Positions 50,915-59,451 of a stretch of DNA of 64,000 bases are shown piece by piece. Every line of letters starts with the position of its first letter. The first letter of the stretch is position 1. Source of the stretch: Paenibacillus sp. DMB5 (GTDB taxonomy: Bacteria; Bacillota; Bacilli; Paenibacillales; Paenibacillaceae); contig NZ_LRAC01000163.1 in the NCBI RefSeq assembly GCF_001517085.1, positions 1 to 64,000 on the forward strand, read 5' to 3'. The position numbers were made by a program, and so were the translations under genes. The notes under the pieces were generated by a model that worked only from the letters and a program-made list of their open reading frames with translations, did no database searches and was not told where the DNA came from.

Positions 50915-52468
50915 GCTGTTCTCCTCTTTGCTGCGGGCGGTGCTGCCCGTTTGTTCAGTAATCCCTGCTCCGGACATGTTCCCGGATTTGTCCGCAAAAA
51001 AGGCGTGAAACTTCTCGCCCGGCCGGCGTGTTCCCGGTATTGTCCGACAACCTCAGCCACAGCGGCGACGGCTTCATCCTCACTCATGCCTGAGCGGACC
51101 CGTGATCCGGCATGAGCCCCCCGCCCGGTTTTCTTGCCTCCAAGGTACAGCTCATAGCTGCCCCGGGTATACACAACGCCGATATCCTCCAGCACAGCCG
51201 AGCTGCAGGCCATGCCGCAGCCCGCAACACTGATGTGCAGCTCCCGGGGAACCGTCTGGCCGTGCAGCAGCTTGTGCAGGCGGACCGCCGTTTCCCGGCC
51301 CTGGTCTTTCCGGAGCTCGCAGAAGTCGCAGGACATTACCCTGACCGTATCTCCGGGCAGGTTCACATGCAGTCCGGCTGCCGACAGCCGGGCAGCCAGC
51401 TCCGCCTGCTCAGCCCGGCTGCTGTGCAGCAGGAAATGTCCGTCCCGCGAGTACACGAGCTGGCCGTCATCGCCGGCAGCTCCTCAGCAGCCGCATCTGG
51501 GCACCGCTGTATCTCCGGCTGCCAAGCTCCGGAGATACCACAAGGCCGGCTGGCGCAAGCACCGCCTGCTCTTTCCCTGCATCTGCCGGAGCGCCGCCGC
51601 CCGGCAGACTGCCTGCCGCTGCCAGAGCTCAGGCCGGCAGCCAGCGACCACGCTCCGCCGCCGGCCGGAGCCGTTCATGGGGCTTCAGCGCCTGCGCGTC
51701 GGCGCCAAGATTGTACTTGCGCTCGTAACCGCGCGGCGTAACCATCAGGCCTTCGTAGACTGCGGTCGACGAGTTGCCGACAATAACCGTGGAGAGCATG
51801 CCGATTTCCTGCAGGGGCATCTCCTCCAGTGTGGTTATAATGACCTCCTGCCGCTCCCTGTAGGCATTCCTGACGATGCCGACCGGCGTGGAAGGAGCGC
51901 GGTGACGGAGCAGAATGCTGCGCGCTTCCTCAATCTGCCGGGTCCGCCGGCCGCTGCGGGGATTATAGAAGGCGATGACAAAATCCGCCGCTGCCGCCGC
52001 CTCAACACGCGCCGCGATGCTGTCCCACGGTGTAAGATGGTCACTCAGGCTGATCGTACAGGAATCATGCATAACAGGCGCCCCCAGAAGTGAAGCGCAG
52101 GACTGGATGGCCGAGATTCCCGGAATGACCTCGACTTCAACTCCGATTGAAGGGCTCCAGCCCCGCTCCATCAGCACCTCATAGACCAGTCCGGCCATTC
52201 CGTATACACCGGCATCCCCGCTGGAAATAACAGCAATCGTCTGGCCTGCCTCGGCCCGGCGCACCGCTTCCCGGGCCCGGCTGACCTCCTCGGTCATACC
52301 GGTGCCGACAATTTCCTGATGCTTCAGCAGCGGTCTGATCAGCTCCACATAGGTGTTATAGCCGATCACAGCCTCGCTCTCCTCAATAGCCGCCAGCGCA
52401 CGCCCGGTAATCTGCTCCAGGGCGCCGGGGCCAAAGCCGATAATAAGCAGCTTGCCTTGCTTCTCCAT
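50911..52468 (-). pseudogene. cbiH60: CbiH60-type cobalt-factor III methyltransferase, split by stop and frameshift
   Basis: The N-terminal 279 residues are an intact CbiH/CobJ methylase (LLIIGFGPGALEQITGRALAA, VISSGDAGVYGMAGLVYEVL, VIPGISAIQSCASLLGAP, FYNPRSGRRTRQIEEARSILL). A TGA at 51631-51629 interrupts it. The same frame then continues with linker and GLVVSPELGSRRYSGAQMRLL until a 1-base shift near 51481-51490. The other frame (50911-51456 and just upstream) encodes the nitrite/sulfite-reductase-like domain with iron-sulfur Cys in CDFCELRKDQG and SVAGCGMACSSAVLEDIG. In Bacillus megaterium these parts form one 60-kDa protein. The methylase half may still be made; the Fe-S half may be lost. 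Confidence 0.65.
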
Positions 52469-52498
52469 TCCTGTCTCCCCCGTTCTAATGTAGATCTG

Positions 52499-53353
52499 TT
52501 ATACTCCGCTTCCGGCACTGCCGAGCAGCTGCTGCAGGGCGGCCTTGAAATCTCCCGCCGTCCGGGGAGCAGGGTATACCGCCGTCAGACTTCCTGGCAG
52601 GCTGTACCACAGCTCTGCCAGCAGCGGCAGACCGAGCCCGGCTTGCTGCAGCGCAGCGTGACCGCCAAATATCTCCCCGGCCGTCCCCTCCGCCAGACAG
52701 CTTCCGCGGTCCAGCACAATAATCCAGTCCGCCCAGCGGTAAGCCAGGTTCATATCGTGTGTTGCCATTACAACTGTCGTTCCCGCCGCATGGATGTTCT
52801 CCAGACCGGAGAGCAGCTGCGCTTCAGACATTGGATCCAGATAGGCTGTCGGCTCATCGAGCAGAATCAGCTCCGGTTCCATTGCCAGCACACCTGCAAG
52901 TGCGGTCCTCTTTTTCTGGCCCAGGCTGAGCTGATGGACCGGCTTGTCCTTGAATTCCTCCAGCTTCAGCAGTTCAATCACTTCACTGCAGCGCCGGCGG
53001 ATCTCCCTCTCATCCATCCCGGTACCCCGCAGCCCGAATGAAATATCATCCTGCGGGGTACTCAGGATCAGCTGCTGCTCGGGGTCCTGGAACACCAGAC
53101 CCGCAGTGCGCCGCAGCCTCCCCAGCTCCTTGCGTGAATAGACGAGCGGTCTGCCCGAGACTGTGATACAGCCCTGCTGCGGACGCAGCACGCCTACGGC
53201 ATGCAGGAACAGCGTAGATTTGCCTGAGCCGTTATGGCCAAGCACTGCCGTTCTGCTGCCCTGCGGAACCTTAAAGCTCAGCTCCTTCAGGGCCGGCTCT
53301 GCCGTGTCCGGATAACGGAACACGACACCGTCAAAAGACAGACTGTATTCCAT
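52499..53353 (-). CDS. cbiO: cobalt ECF transporter ATPase
   Basis: 284 residues. Walker A VLGHNGSGKSTLFLHAVG, signature LSLGQKKRTALAGVLAMEPEL, Walker B LILLDEPTAYLDP and switch MATHDMNL. The Q-loop region GLVFQDPEQQLI is typical of CbiO/EcfA. It energises CbiMNQ-mediated Co2+ import. It lies 99 bp after cbiQ and 30 bp before cbiH60. Confidence 0.95.
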   Translation of the reverse strand: MEYSLSFDGVVFRYPDTAEPALKELSFKVPQGSRTAVLGHNGSGKSTLFLHAVGVLRPQQGCITVSGRPLVYSRKELGRLRRTAGLVFQDPEQQLILSTPQDDISFGLRGTGMDEREIRRRCSEVIELLKLEEFKDKPVHQLSLGQKKRTALAGVLAMEPELILLDEPTAYLDPMSEAQLLSGLENIHAAGTTVVMATHDMNLAYRWADWIIVLDRGSCLAEGTAGEIFGGHAALQQAGLGLPLLAELWYSLPGSLTAVYPAPRTAGDFKAALQQLLGSAGSGV

Positions 53354-53452
53354 TTCTGTTGTAAGCTCCTTAATTCCGGGCCTATCCCGGCTGAATGATT
53401 TCCCTGTGCGGAATCCTCCGGGCCTCTCAGCCCTCCGCCTGCGCGCCGTCTT

Positions 53453-54235
53453 CTAATGACTTACAATCCACCACTGCGCCAGCAGCAGCAACACTATGCC
53501 AGCATAGGCCTGCAAAGAATATTTAAGCGGTACCGGCCTCGGTACATAAGGGGGCAGCATGATCTCCCCGGTAAATCCGCGGGCTGTCATCCCCTGCAAC
53601 AGCCCGTAATAACGGCTCATCGTACCGGCAAACAATGCTCCTGCCATGTCAGCAGTCACACCCAGCCTGGCCCGGAAGCCCCTTTTTCCGCCGCGCAGTG
53701 TCCGTGCCAGCAGCATGCCCTGTGCCGTGTCCCCGAGTATGAACAGAAAACGGTACATAATCAGCATCAGCTCCAGCACAATCTGCGGCATCCGCAGCCT
53801 GCGGAGCACCTGGAGAAGCTCATGGAACGGCGTTGTAAAAACAAGGAACAGGAAACAGCTCATGCAGGCGGCCACCCTCGCCAGCAGCAGTCCGGCACGC
53901 TGCAGACCGTCTGCCGTAATGTATAGCGGCAGATCAGGAAGCTGATACAGCCCCGCCGCCTGGCCGCCTGCAGGATGCCCGAATTCCAGCAGCAGCGCCG
54001 GCATGCTCATAACGCAGAACAGCAGCGCCGTACCGGACAACAGCCCGTAGATACGGAGCGGAATTCGGGCATAGACTGTACACCATACCATCATCCAGAC
54101 CGTAATCACGGCCTGCAGTACCGGATGAAGCGTGCAGGCAAGGACGAACATCAGTGCAGTGAACAGGCTTTTCCACATGGGGGACAGCAGGCGCAATGCG
54201 TTCATGGATACACAGGCATCAATTTTTCTGATCAT
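53453..54235 (-). CDS. cbiQ: cobalt ECF transporter transmembrane protein
   Basis: 260 residues with about five to six membrane helices. The conserved cytoplasmic coupling motifs are ARTLRGGKRGFRARLG and the second short motif SRYYGLLQGMTARGFTGE, as in EcfT/CbiQ proteins (ARG/ARTL and ARGF boxes). It overlaps cbiN by 17 bp. Confidence 0.92.
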   Translation of the reverse strand: MIRKIDACVSMNALRLLSPMWKSLFTALMFVLACTLHPVLQAVITVWMMVWCTVYARIPLRIYGLLSGTALLFCVMSMPALLLEFGHPAGGQAAGLYQLPDLPLYITADGLQRAGLLLARVAACMSCFLFLVFTTPFHELLQVLRRLRMPQIVLELMLIMYRFLFILGDTAQGMLLARTLRGGKRGFRARLGVTADMAGALFAGTMSRYYGLLQGMTARGFTGEIMLPPYVPRPVPLKYSLQAYAGIVLLLLAQWWIVSH

Positions 54236-54515
54236 TCAGCTTCTGCCGGTCCTGCCTGCCTCTCAGCAGTCCTATGGTGTACCCGATCACTCCGGCTCCG
54301 ATTGCCGCCTGCAGCGCAAACAGCATGCTTTCCGTTTCACCCGGCAGCTCCGTCAGCGGTTCAAACCAGGGCTTATAGTCCGGGGCAATCTCGGTGATTA
54401 TTCCCTCCGCGGCATCATCGGCTCCACCGAACTCCCCGTTCACAAACAGCAGCGGAAGCACGACCAGAAGGACGACCGCAAGCAGCATCAGTCCGTTTTT
54501 CCATATGCTTTTCAT
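54219..54515 (-). CDS. cbiN: cobalt transport accessory protein
   Basis: 98 residues with two membrane helices (about 8-26 and 66-85) joined by an extracellular loop containing GEFGGADDAAEGIITEIAPDYKPWFEPLTELPGETES, broken here for description only at FGGADD and DYKPWFEP, the characteristic CbiN loop. It works with CbiM in Co2+ capture. Its ATG overlaps the cbiM stop by one base. Confidence 0.93.
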   Translation of the reverse strand: MKSIWKNGLMLLAVVLLVVLPLLFVNGEFGGADDAAEGIITEIAPDYKPWFEPLTELPGETESMLFALQAAIGAGVIGYTIGLLRGRQDRQKLNDQKN

Positions 54516-55279
54516 TACAGGCTTCCCCCTTTGGTTTGCCGCTTGAGCAGCGACAGCTCATTCGGACTGTATGACTTAAGCCAGTTCCACAGCAGCACGG
54601 TCAGCAGCCCTTCACTTACCGCCAGCGGAATCTGGGTTACAGCAAAAATCCCGCCGAATTTCATAAGTGAGCCAAGCACTCCGCCATCCGCCGCCGGGAA
54701 AGCAACAGCCAGCTGGAACGATGTCACCAGATAGGTCATCAGATCCGTAACGGCTGCGGCGCAGAATACGGCCAGCTTTTCACGGTTGCCGGATTTCATG
54801 ATTAGCCTGTACACGGCATAACCGGCAAACGGTCCGGCCACCGCCATCGAAAAAGCATTTGCCCCAAGTGTCGTTATGCCGCCATGCGCCAGCAATAGTG
54901 CCTGGAACAGCAGCACCACCGAGCCGATGACACTCATTGGCAGCGGCCCCAGCATGATTGCGCCGAGGCCTGTCCCGGTCGGATGGGAGCTGCTGCCGGT
55001 GACGGAGGGCATTTTGAGCGCTGACAGCACAAAGGTGAATGCTCCGGACAAGCCGAGCAGCAGCTTCAGCTCCGGGTTATCCCTGGTCATTTGGTTCAAT
55101 CTGACAATGCCCAGCACAAAAAACGGAATAAACACCGCCCACCAGAAGACAGCCCAGCCTACAGGTAAAAACCCCTCCATGATGTGCATTGCTGCCGCCG
55201 TTCCCGGTTCATTCATCAAAAAATAGACGGTAAATCCCGCGATCAGCGCTGCAAAACGCCAAATTCCGCTTTTCCCCAT
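54515..55279 (-). CDS. cbiM: cobalt ECF transporter substrate-binding subunit
   Basis: 254 residues. The family start MHIMEGFLPVGWAVFWW follows an N-terminal hydrophobic leader of about 30 residues ending EPGTAAA, so cleavage would expose the Met-His N-terminus that coordinates Co2+ in CbiM. Other hallmarks are SSHPTGTGLGAIMLGPLPMSV and LGANAFSMAVAGPFAGYAVYRL. It is the first gene of the cbi operon, directly under the cobalamin riboswitch. Confidence 0.95.
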   Translation of the reverse strand: MGKSGIWRFAALIAGFTVYFLMNEPGTAAAMHIMEGFLPVGWAVFWWAVFIPFFVLGIVRLNQMTRDNPELKLLLGLSGAFTFVLSALKMPSVTGSSSHPTGTGLGAIMLGPLPMSVIGSVVLLFQALLLAHGGITTLGANAFSMAVAGPFAGYAVYRLIMKSGNREKLAVFCAAAVTDLMTYLVTSFQLAVAFPAADGGVLGSLMKFGGIFAVTQIPLAVSEGLLTVLLWNWLKSYSPNELSLLKRQTKGGSL

Positions 55280-55327
55280 ACCTTTTCCCCTTCCAATATC
55301 ACTGTTTTGTACAGTTGCAGACTAAAA

Positions 55328-55353
55328 ACTCCCGCCCTTTGAGAGGCGGAAGT
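55328..55353 (-). terminator. terminator of the cobalamin riboswitch
   Basis: ACTTCCGCC and GGCGGGAGT form a 9-bp stem with one mismatch, followed by TTTTTAG on the minus strand. It lies between the aptamer and cbiM and is the likely expression platform. Confidence 0.85.
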
Positions 55354-55464
55354 ATATGTACGTCATCAGGTATGCAAAAAGAGAGCCCTCTGCCTGCAGC
55401 AGTGCCGGACGTCCTCAATTCCTGAACCTATTCGTACACCGCTCCTATCCGCGTAGAGTCGTGG

Positions 55465-55640
55465 TGTGCGCTTACAAGGTAGGTCTCCTGGCTCGAAATC
55501 ATAACGCCCTGCCCCGTCTTCCCCGGTACTTGCCCGAGTGACATGCTGGAGCCTGGCTCTTTCTTACAGTGGCGGGACCGCTCGGGAGTTGCACCCGATT
55601 CCCTGTTACCCCTTGCTCCGGCAAGGGCACCTTGTTCGCT
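55465..55640 (-). promoter_or_regulatory. cobalamin riboswitch
   Basis: On the minus strand the B12 box AGCCAGGAGACCTACC (55493-55478) and the upstream conserved segments GGTGCAACTCCCGAGCGG, CCGCCACTGTAA and GAGCCAGG are present in the right order. It should repress the cbi operon when adenosylcobalamin is plentiful. A likely -10 (TATAAT on the minus strand) lies at 55664-55659; a matching -35 was not clear. Confidence 0.95.
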
Positions 55641-55741
55641 TGCTATTTTATCGAGTACATTATATTAGTCTGCGGATAAGCTTGTCTGTGATAAAAGTGA
55701 ACCGGAAGCTTTCTTTGATTTGGCTTGTGTAAAATCCCCTT

Positions 55742-55770
55742 AACTAATATAATTATTAATTAATTAACAT
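55742..55770. promoter_or_regulatory. AT-rich candidate operator of the ArsR-type regulator
   Basis: The stretch AACTAATATAATTATTAATT followed by AATTAAC contains nested TTAAT/ATTAA inverted repeats, 17 bp upstream of the regulator's start. A closely similar AT-rich motif lies upstream of abfA (58725-58771), so both may bind the same regulator. Confidence 0.45.
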
Positions 55771-55786
55771 GTAACGGAGGTTCACC

Positions 55787-56719
55787 ATGAAACTTGATCT
55801 TACCGAAGACTCCCTGCCGGTCTATGAAGCCTTATCCAGTGCAGTACGCCTGCACATGCTCCGGCTGCTTGCGGTACAGCCGATGAACGTCAAGGAGCTG
55901 GCCGGTGCAGTGAATCTCAGCAGTGCCATCATGACGATGCATGTGCGCAAGCTGGAGGCGGCCGGTCTGATTACTACCCATATGGCTCCCGGAAAAAGCG
56001 GTCTGCAGAAGATTTGCTCCCTTGCAGCCGAGCGGGCCGAAATTCTCTTCCCGGCCCCGGACAAAACAGAGCGCAAAGCCCACCGCAAGGAGATTCCTGT
56101 CGGGCATTACTCCGACTTCCAGATTGAACCTACCTGTGGTCTTGCCACCACCACACAGGTAATTGGCAGCTTCGACGATCCGCGCTACTTCTGGGATATG
56201 GAGCGGATGAATGCCGGCATTCTCTGGTTCGGTAAAGGCTTTGTCGAATACAAAATTCCCAATTTCCTGTTATCCAGCCAGCAGCCGGAGGAGCTTGTGA
56301 TCACAATGGAAATCGCCTCCGAGGCACCGTCGATCAACAATAACTGGCCTTCGGATATCACCTTTACCCTGAACGGCACCGTACTCGGCTTCTGGACGAG
56401 CCCGGGCGACTACGGCGACAGCCGCGGCAAGTATACCCCCTCCTGGTGGCCTGCGCTTACCAACCAGTACGGGCTGCTGAAGCAGCTGCGCATAACGCCG
56501 AAGGGAACCTTCATGGACGGCCTCAAGCTATCGGATATTACGCTCGATCAAGTCGGCATCCGCGACAAGCAATGGACCTTCCGCCTCTCTGTTGAGGAGG
56601 ATGCCGAGCATATCGGCGGACTCACCCTGTTCGGCAAAGGCTTCGGCAACTACAACGACGATCTGGTCGTTGAGCTGTTCTATACCGATGGCGCACCTCT
56701 TGCTGAACCTGCCGGTTAA
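55787..56719 (+). CDS. ArsR-type regulator with large C-terminal domain
   Basis: 310 residues. Residues about 8-90 form an ArsR-like winged helix (VYEALSSAVRLHMLRLLAVQ, VKELAGAVNLSSAIMTMHVR, LEAAGLITTHMAPGKSGLQK). It has none of the Cys metal-site motif of classical ArsR. The remaining 210 residues are beta-rich (for example GSFDDPRYFWDMERMNAG, TFTLNGTVLGFWTSPGDYGD, TLFGKGFGNYNDDLVVELFY) and contain many aromatic residues, as in sugar-binding folds. Inference: a carbohydrate-responsive regulator. It faces away from the cbi operon and converges on abfA. The start has CGGAGG at good spacing. Confidence 0.8.
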   Translation: MKLDLTEDSLPVYEALSSAVRLHMLRLLAVQPMNVKELAGAVNLSSAIMTMHVRKLEAAGLITTHMAPGKSGLQKICSLAAERAEILFPAPDKTERKAHRKEIPVGHYSDFQIEPTCGLATTTQVIGSFDDPRYFWDMERMNAGILWFGKGFVEYKIPNFLLSSQQPEELVITMEIASEAPSINNNWPSDITFTLNGTVLGFWTSPGDYGDSRGKYTPSWWPALTNQYGLLKQLRITPKGTFMDGLKLSDITLDQVGIRDKQWTFRLSVEEDAEHIGGLTLFGKGFGNYNDDLVVELFYTDGAPLAEPAG

Positions 56720-56800
56720 CATCACCGGTAAGCAATACATTACAGCGGTATCTGTCCGCTGCGCCCCGGCTGCAGCGGGACCTCTGCAACAATACAACAC

Positions 56801-56847
56801 AAAAAAAGCGGCAGCCGCGGACGTATCTCCTCGTCCATGACTGCCGC
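56801..56847. terminator. bidirectional terminator between the regulator and the abfA operon
   Basis: GCGGCAG (56808-56814) pairs with CTGCCGC (56841-56847), with inner GGACG/CGTCC pairing. Seven A at 56801-56807 give a T tract for the minus-strand operon. Confidence 0.75.
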
Positions 56848-56906
56848 TGCTTTGCATTATGCGGACTGCCGCCTTCATATTAAGTGCCTGAAGCGCCCAT
56901 GGCAGC

Positions 56907-57194
56907 TTATTCCCCCGCAGGCGCGGGCATAGGCTGCCACAGCCCGCCCCCCGGCAGGGGGCAGCCGCGCGCCTTCAGGCGGGCAACGACCGGAATGATG
57001 CAGCCGCAGGCTGTACAGGTCACGCCGTCCTGCAGCTTGGGACATGCTGTGCAGATCGCGTAACGGGCGGCATATACCTCCTCCGGGGCGGTGTTATCCG
57101 GATTAAACATGGAGGACGCCAGAATCCGGGCAATCTGCGCCTCCGTAACCTTGTATTCTTCCCGGCAGCCCTTGCAGGCAGAAGCTGTGCTCAT
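56907..57194 (-). CDS. small Cys-rich DUF6171-like protein
   Basis: 95 residues with a CKGC pair near the N-terminus and a cluster CTACPKLQDGVTCTACGCIIP further on, suggesting one or two zinc sites. Between them is a helical segment (YKVTEAQIARILASSMFN). It lies 16 bp downstream of abfA and is probably cotranscribed. The family is small and uncharacterised; no catalytic motif is seen. Confidence 0.7.
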   Translation of the reverse strand: MSTASACKGCREEYKVTEAQIARILASSMFNPDNTAPEEVYAARYAICTACPKLQDGVTCTACGCIIPVVARLKARGCPLPGGGLWQPMPAPAGE

Positions 57195-57210
57195 CCTAAG
57201 ATCACCTTCT

Positions 57211-58707
57211 TCAGGCTCTCGGCTTAATGGCCAGTACGGTCACCGACATCGGAGCCAGCTCCACGCTGATTATGCCGTCTTCCAGGCTGAAGGCCGTGAA
57301 CGGCTGCGGAGCCACCGCTTCCGGATCACTGAAGGTATTATGCGCATCAATAGAGGCTCCGGCCAGCGTTGTGCCGGTAATTTCAACCTCCTGGCCGGCA
57401 AGTCCGCGCAGCTCCAGCGGCAGCTTGGCTGCTGCTGCATGATTCAGGTTGCACAGGCTCACATGAATCACTCCCTCTGCGTTGACAGAAGCGGATGCAG
57501 ACACTTCCGGAATTTCGCTGCCCTCGAAGCTGTATACTCCGCTCTCCAGAGCCAGATCCAGCAGCTGCGCATCCTGATGCACCTTGTACATGTTGAATAC
57601 ATGGTACGTAGGGGTCAGGATCATTTTATCGCCTTCGGTAAGAATGACAGCCTGCAGCACGTTTATCGTCTGGGCAATGTTCGCCATCCGCACCCGGTCG
57701 CTGTGCTTGTGGAAAATATTCAGGGTCAGCCCGGCAACCAGCGCATCGCGGATCGAGTTCTGCTGATACAGGAAGCCCGGATTCGTGCCCGGCTCCACAT
57801 CATACCAGGTTCCCCATTCATCGACGATCAGGCCGACACGCTTCTCCGGATCATACTTATCCATAATAACGCTGTGGCGGGTAACCAGCTCATCCATGCG
57901 AAGCGCCGCTTTCAGAGTGGAGAACCACTCCTTGGCCTCAAACCCGGTAGCCGCCCCCTTGTTGTTCCATTCACCCGTCGGGATTGTGTAATAGTGCAAA
58001 GTCAGCGAATCCATGAACCGGGTTGCTTCACGCATGAGCACTTCCGTCCAGTTGTAGTCATCTACATTCGCGCCGCATGCGATCCGGTGGATCTTGTTGT
58101 CACCGTAGTTGCGCACATAAGTCTGGTAACGGCGGTACAGATCGGCATAATACTCAGGACGCATGTTGCCGCCGCAGCCCCAGTTCTCATTCCCCACGCC
58201 AAAATAGGATACGCTCCAAGGCTCCTCATGGCCGTTCTCCTTGCGCAGCTCCGCCATCGGGGACACGCCGTTAAATGTCAGGTACTCCACCCATTCGGAC
58301 ATTTCCTGAACGGTGCCGCTGCCCACGTTGCCGTTGATGTACGGCTCACACTCCAGCATGGTGCACAGCTCCATAAATTCATGGGTACCAAAATGGTTGT
58401 TCTCCACTGTGCCGCCCCAGTGTGTATTAATCATCCGTTTGCGGCCTTCGCGCGGACCGATGCCGTCCTTCCAGTGGTACTCGTCGGCAAAACAGCCGCC
58501 CGGCCAGCGTAGCACCGGAATTTTGATTTCCTTAAGCGCTTCCACAACATCGTTGCGGATACCCTTCGTATTGGGAATCGGCGAATCCTCTCCCACCCAG
58601 ATCCCTTCATAAATGCAGCGTCCCAGATGTTCGGAGAAATGCCCGTAAATATTGCGGTTGATCGTCCCTTTGCGGATGTCTGCATTCAGTACTGCACGCT
58701 GAGCCAT
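57211..58707 (-). CDS. abfA: alpha-N-arabinofuranosidase, GH51
   Basis: 498 residues, intracellular (no signal peptide). GH51 hallmarks are NIYGHFSEHLGRCIYEGIWV, LRWPGGCFADEYHWKDGIGP, FGVGNENWGCGGNMRPEYY with the acid/base Glu in GNENWG, and the nucleophile Glu in GLIVDEWGTWYDVEPG. It removes arabinofuranosyl groups from arabino-oligosaccharides. It is followed by a small Cys-rich gene. The upstream AT-rich repeats resemble those before the convergent ArsR-type regulator. Confidence 0.95.
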   Translation of the reverse strand: MAQRAVLNADIRKGTINRNIYGHFSEHLGRCIYEGIWVGEDSPIPNTKGIRNDVVEALKEIKIPVLRWPGGCFADEYHWKDGIGPREGRKRMINTHWGGTVENNHFGTHEFMELCTMLECEPYINGNVGSGTVQEMSEWVEYLTFNGVSPMAELRKENGHEEPWSVSYFGVGNENWGCGGNMRPEYYADLYRRYQTYVRNYGDNKIHRIACGANVDDYNWTEVLMREATRFMDSLTLHYYTIPTGEWNNKGAATGFEAKEWFSTLKAALRMDELVTRHSVIMDKYDPEKRVGLIVDEWGTWYDVEPGTNPGFLYQQNSIRDALVAGLTLNIFHKHSDRVRMANIAQTINVLQAVILTEGDKMILTPTYHVFNMYKVHQDAQLLDLALESGVYSFEGSEIPEVSASASVNAEGVIHVSLCNLNHAAAAKLPLELRGLAGQEVEITGTTLAGASIDAHNTFSDPEAVAPQPFTAFSLEDGIISVELAPMSVTVLAIKPRA

Positions 58708-58724
58708 AAAAAAATGCCACCTCT

Positions 58725-58771
58725 CATTAGTTAATATAAATATTAATTATTAAACTTATATATTAATATTA
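58725..58771. promoter_or_regulatory. AT-rich repeats upstream of abfA
   Basis: AGTTAATATAAATATTAATT, then ATTAAACTTATATATTAATA, contain repeated TATTAAT and TTAATA half-sites. The core TAATATAA-TATTAATTA-TTAA is shared with the region upstream of the ArsR-type regulator at 55742-55770. Confidence 0.45.
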
Positions 58772-58892
58772 TAAGCACTGCCAGTTCCTTCCGTCAATCT
58801 TTAAATCAAGGCTCCGATTGTTACGGCTGATCTTGAAGTGCTATTATAGCAGTGGCGGCTTACAGCCAAATAAAGCAGACATGGAGATTATT

Positions 58893-59303
58893 ATGATCAG
58901 ACCCATTTGTAAAGATATGATTATCTTAAGCCAGAAGTCCGTTCCGGCAACTGAGGAGGACCTTCAGGTGCTCGATGACCTTCTGGACACGCTGCGGGCC
59001 AATGCAGACCGGTGTGTCGGCCTGGCAGCTAACATGATCGGTATCAACAAGCGAATTATTGCCTTCAGCATCGGGCCGGTACATGTAGGCATGATCAATC
59101 CGGTCATCACCAAACGTAACGGCCCCTATGAAACAGAGGAAGGCTGTCTTTCCCTGGAAGGCGTACGGCATACGGTACGCTACAATTCCATTGAGGTCGA
59201 GTTCCTGGACCGCAACTTCAAGCAGCAGAAGCAGGTCTTTAGCGATTTCACAGCCCAGATCATTCAGCATGAGGTCGATCACTGTGAAGGAATTATTATT
59301 TGA
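58893..59303 (+). CDS. peptide deformylase-like protein
   Basis: 136 residues of the deformylase fold. Motif 2 EGCLS (83-87) and motif 3 HEVDH (126-130) supply Cys85, His126, Glu127 and His130, the usual metal and catalytic set. Motif 1 is VGLAANMIG (42-50): the normally invariant Gln that stabilises the transition state (AAPQ) is replaced by Met (AANM). This may be a distinct deformylase subfamily with altered activity rather than the housekeeping enzyme. It is short compared with bacterial Def (about 160-185 residues). The start at 58893 follows GGAGATT; it is not next to fmt. Confidence 0.8.
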   Translation: MIRPICKDMIILSQKSVPATEEDLQVLDDLLDTLRANADRCVGLAANMIGINKRIIAFSIGPVHVGMINPVITKRNGPYETEEGCLSLEGVRHTVRYNSIEVEFLDRNFKQQKQVFSDFTAQIIQHEVDHCEGIII

Positions 59304-59349
59304 GTGCGGTAAAATAGCGGACTGCTCAAGTCATTTTTCAGGCATCCAT

Positions 59350-59394
59350 ACAAAAAGCACCTCTGGACCGTAAATGATCCAAAGGTGCTTTTGT
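59350..59394. terminator. bidirectional Rho-independent terminator
   Basis: ACAAAAAGCACCT pairs with AGGTGCTTTTGT across the inner TGGA/TCCA pairing, giving A and T tracts on both sides. It serves the deformylase-like gene and the exonuclease gene. Confidence 0.85.
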
Positions 59395-59451
59395 ATTTTA
59401 TGGTATAGAGTACCAGGCCTCCGTAAAGCCTCTTGCCCGGTATCCTTGCGT

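Noticed and set aside
51484..51678. 64-residue ORF on the minus strand inside the cbiH60 linker
   Set aside because: Out of frame with both domains and Arg-rich; the other frame gives a family-like linker.
57091..58512. 473-residue ORF on the plus strand
   Set aside because: Antisense to abfA; no start signal and no recognisable domain.
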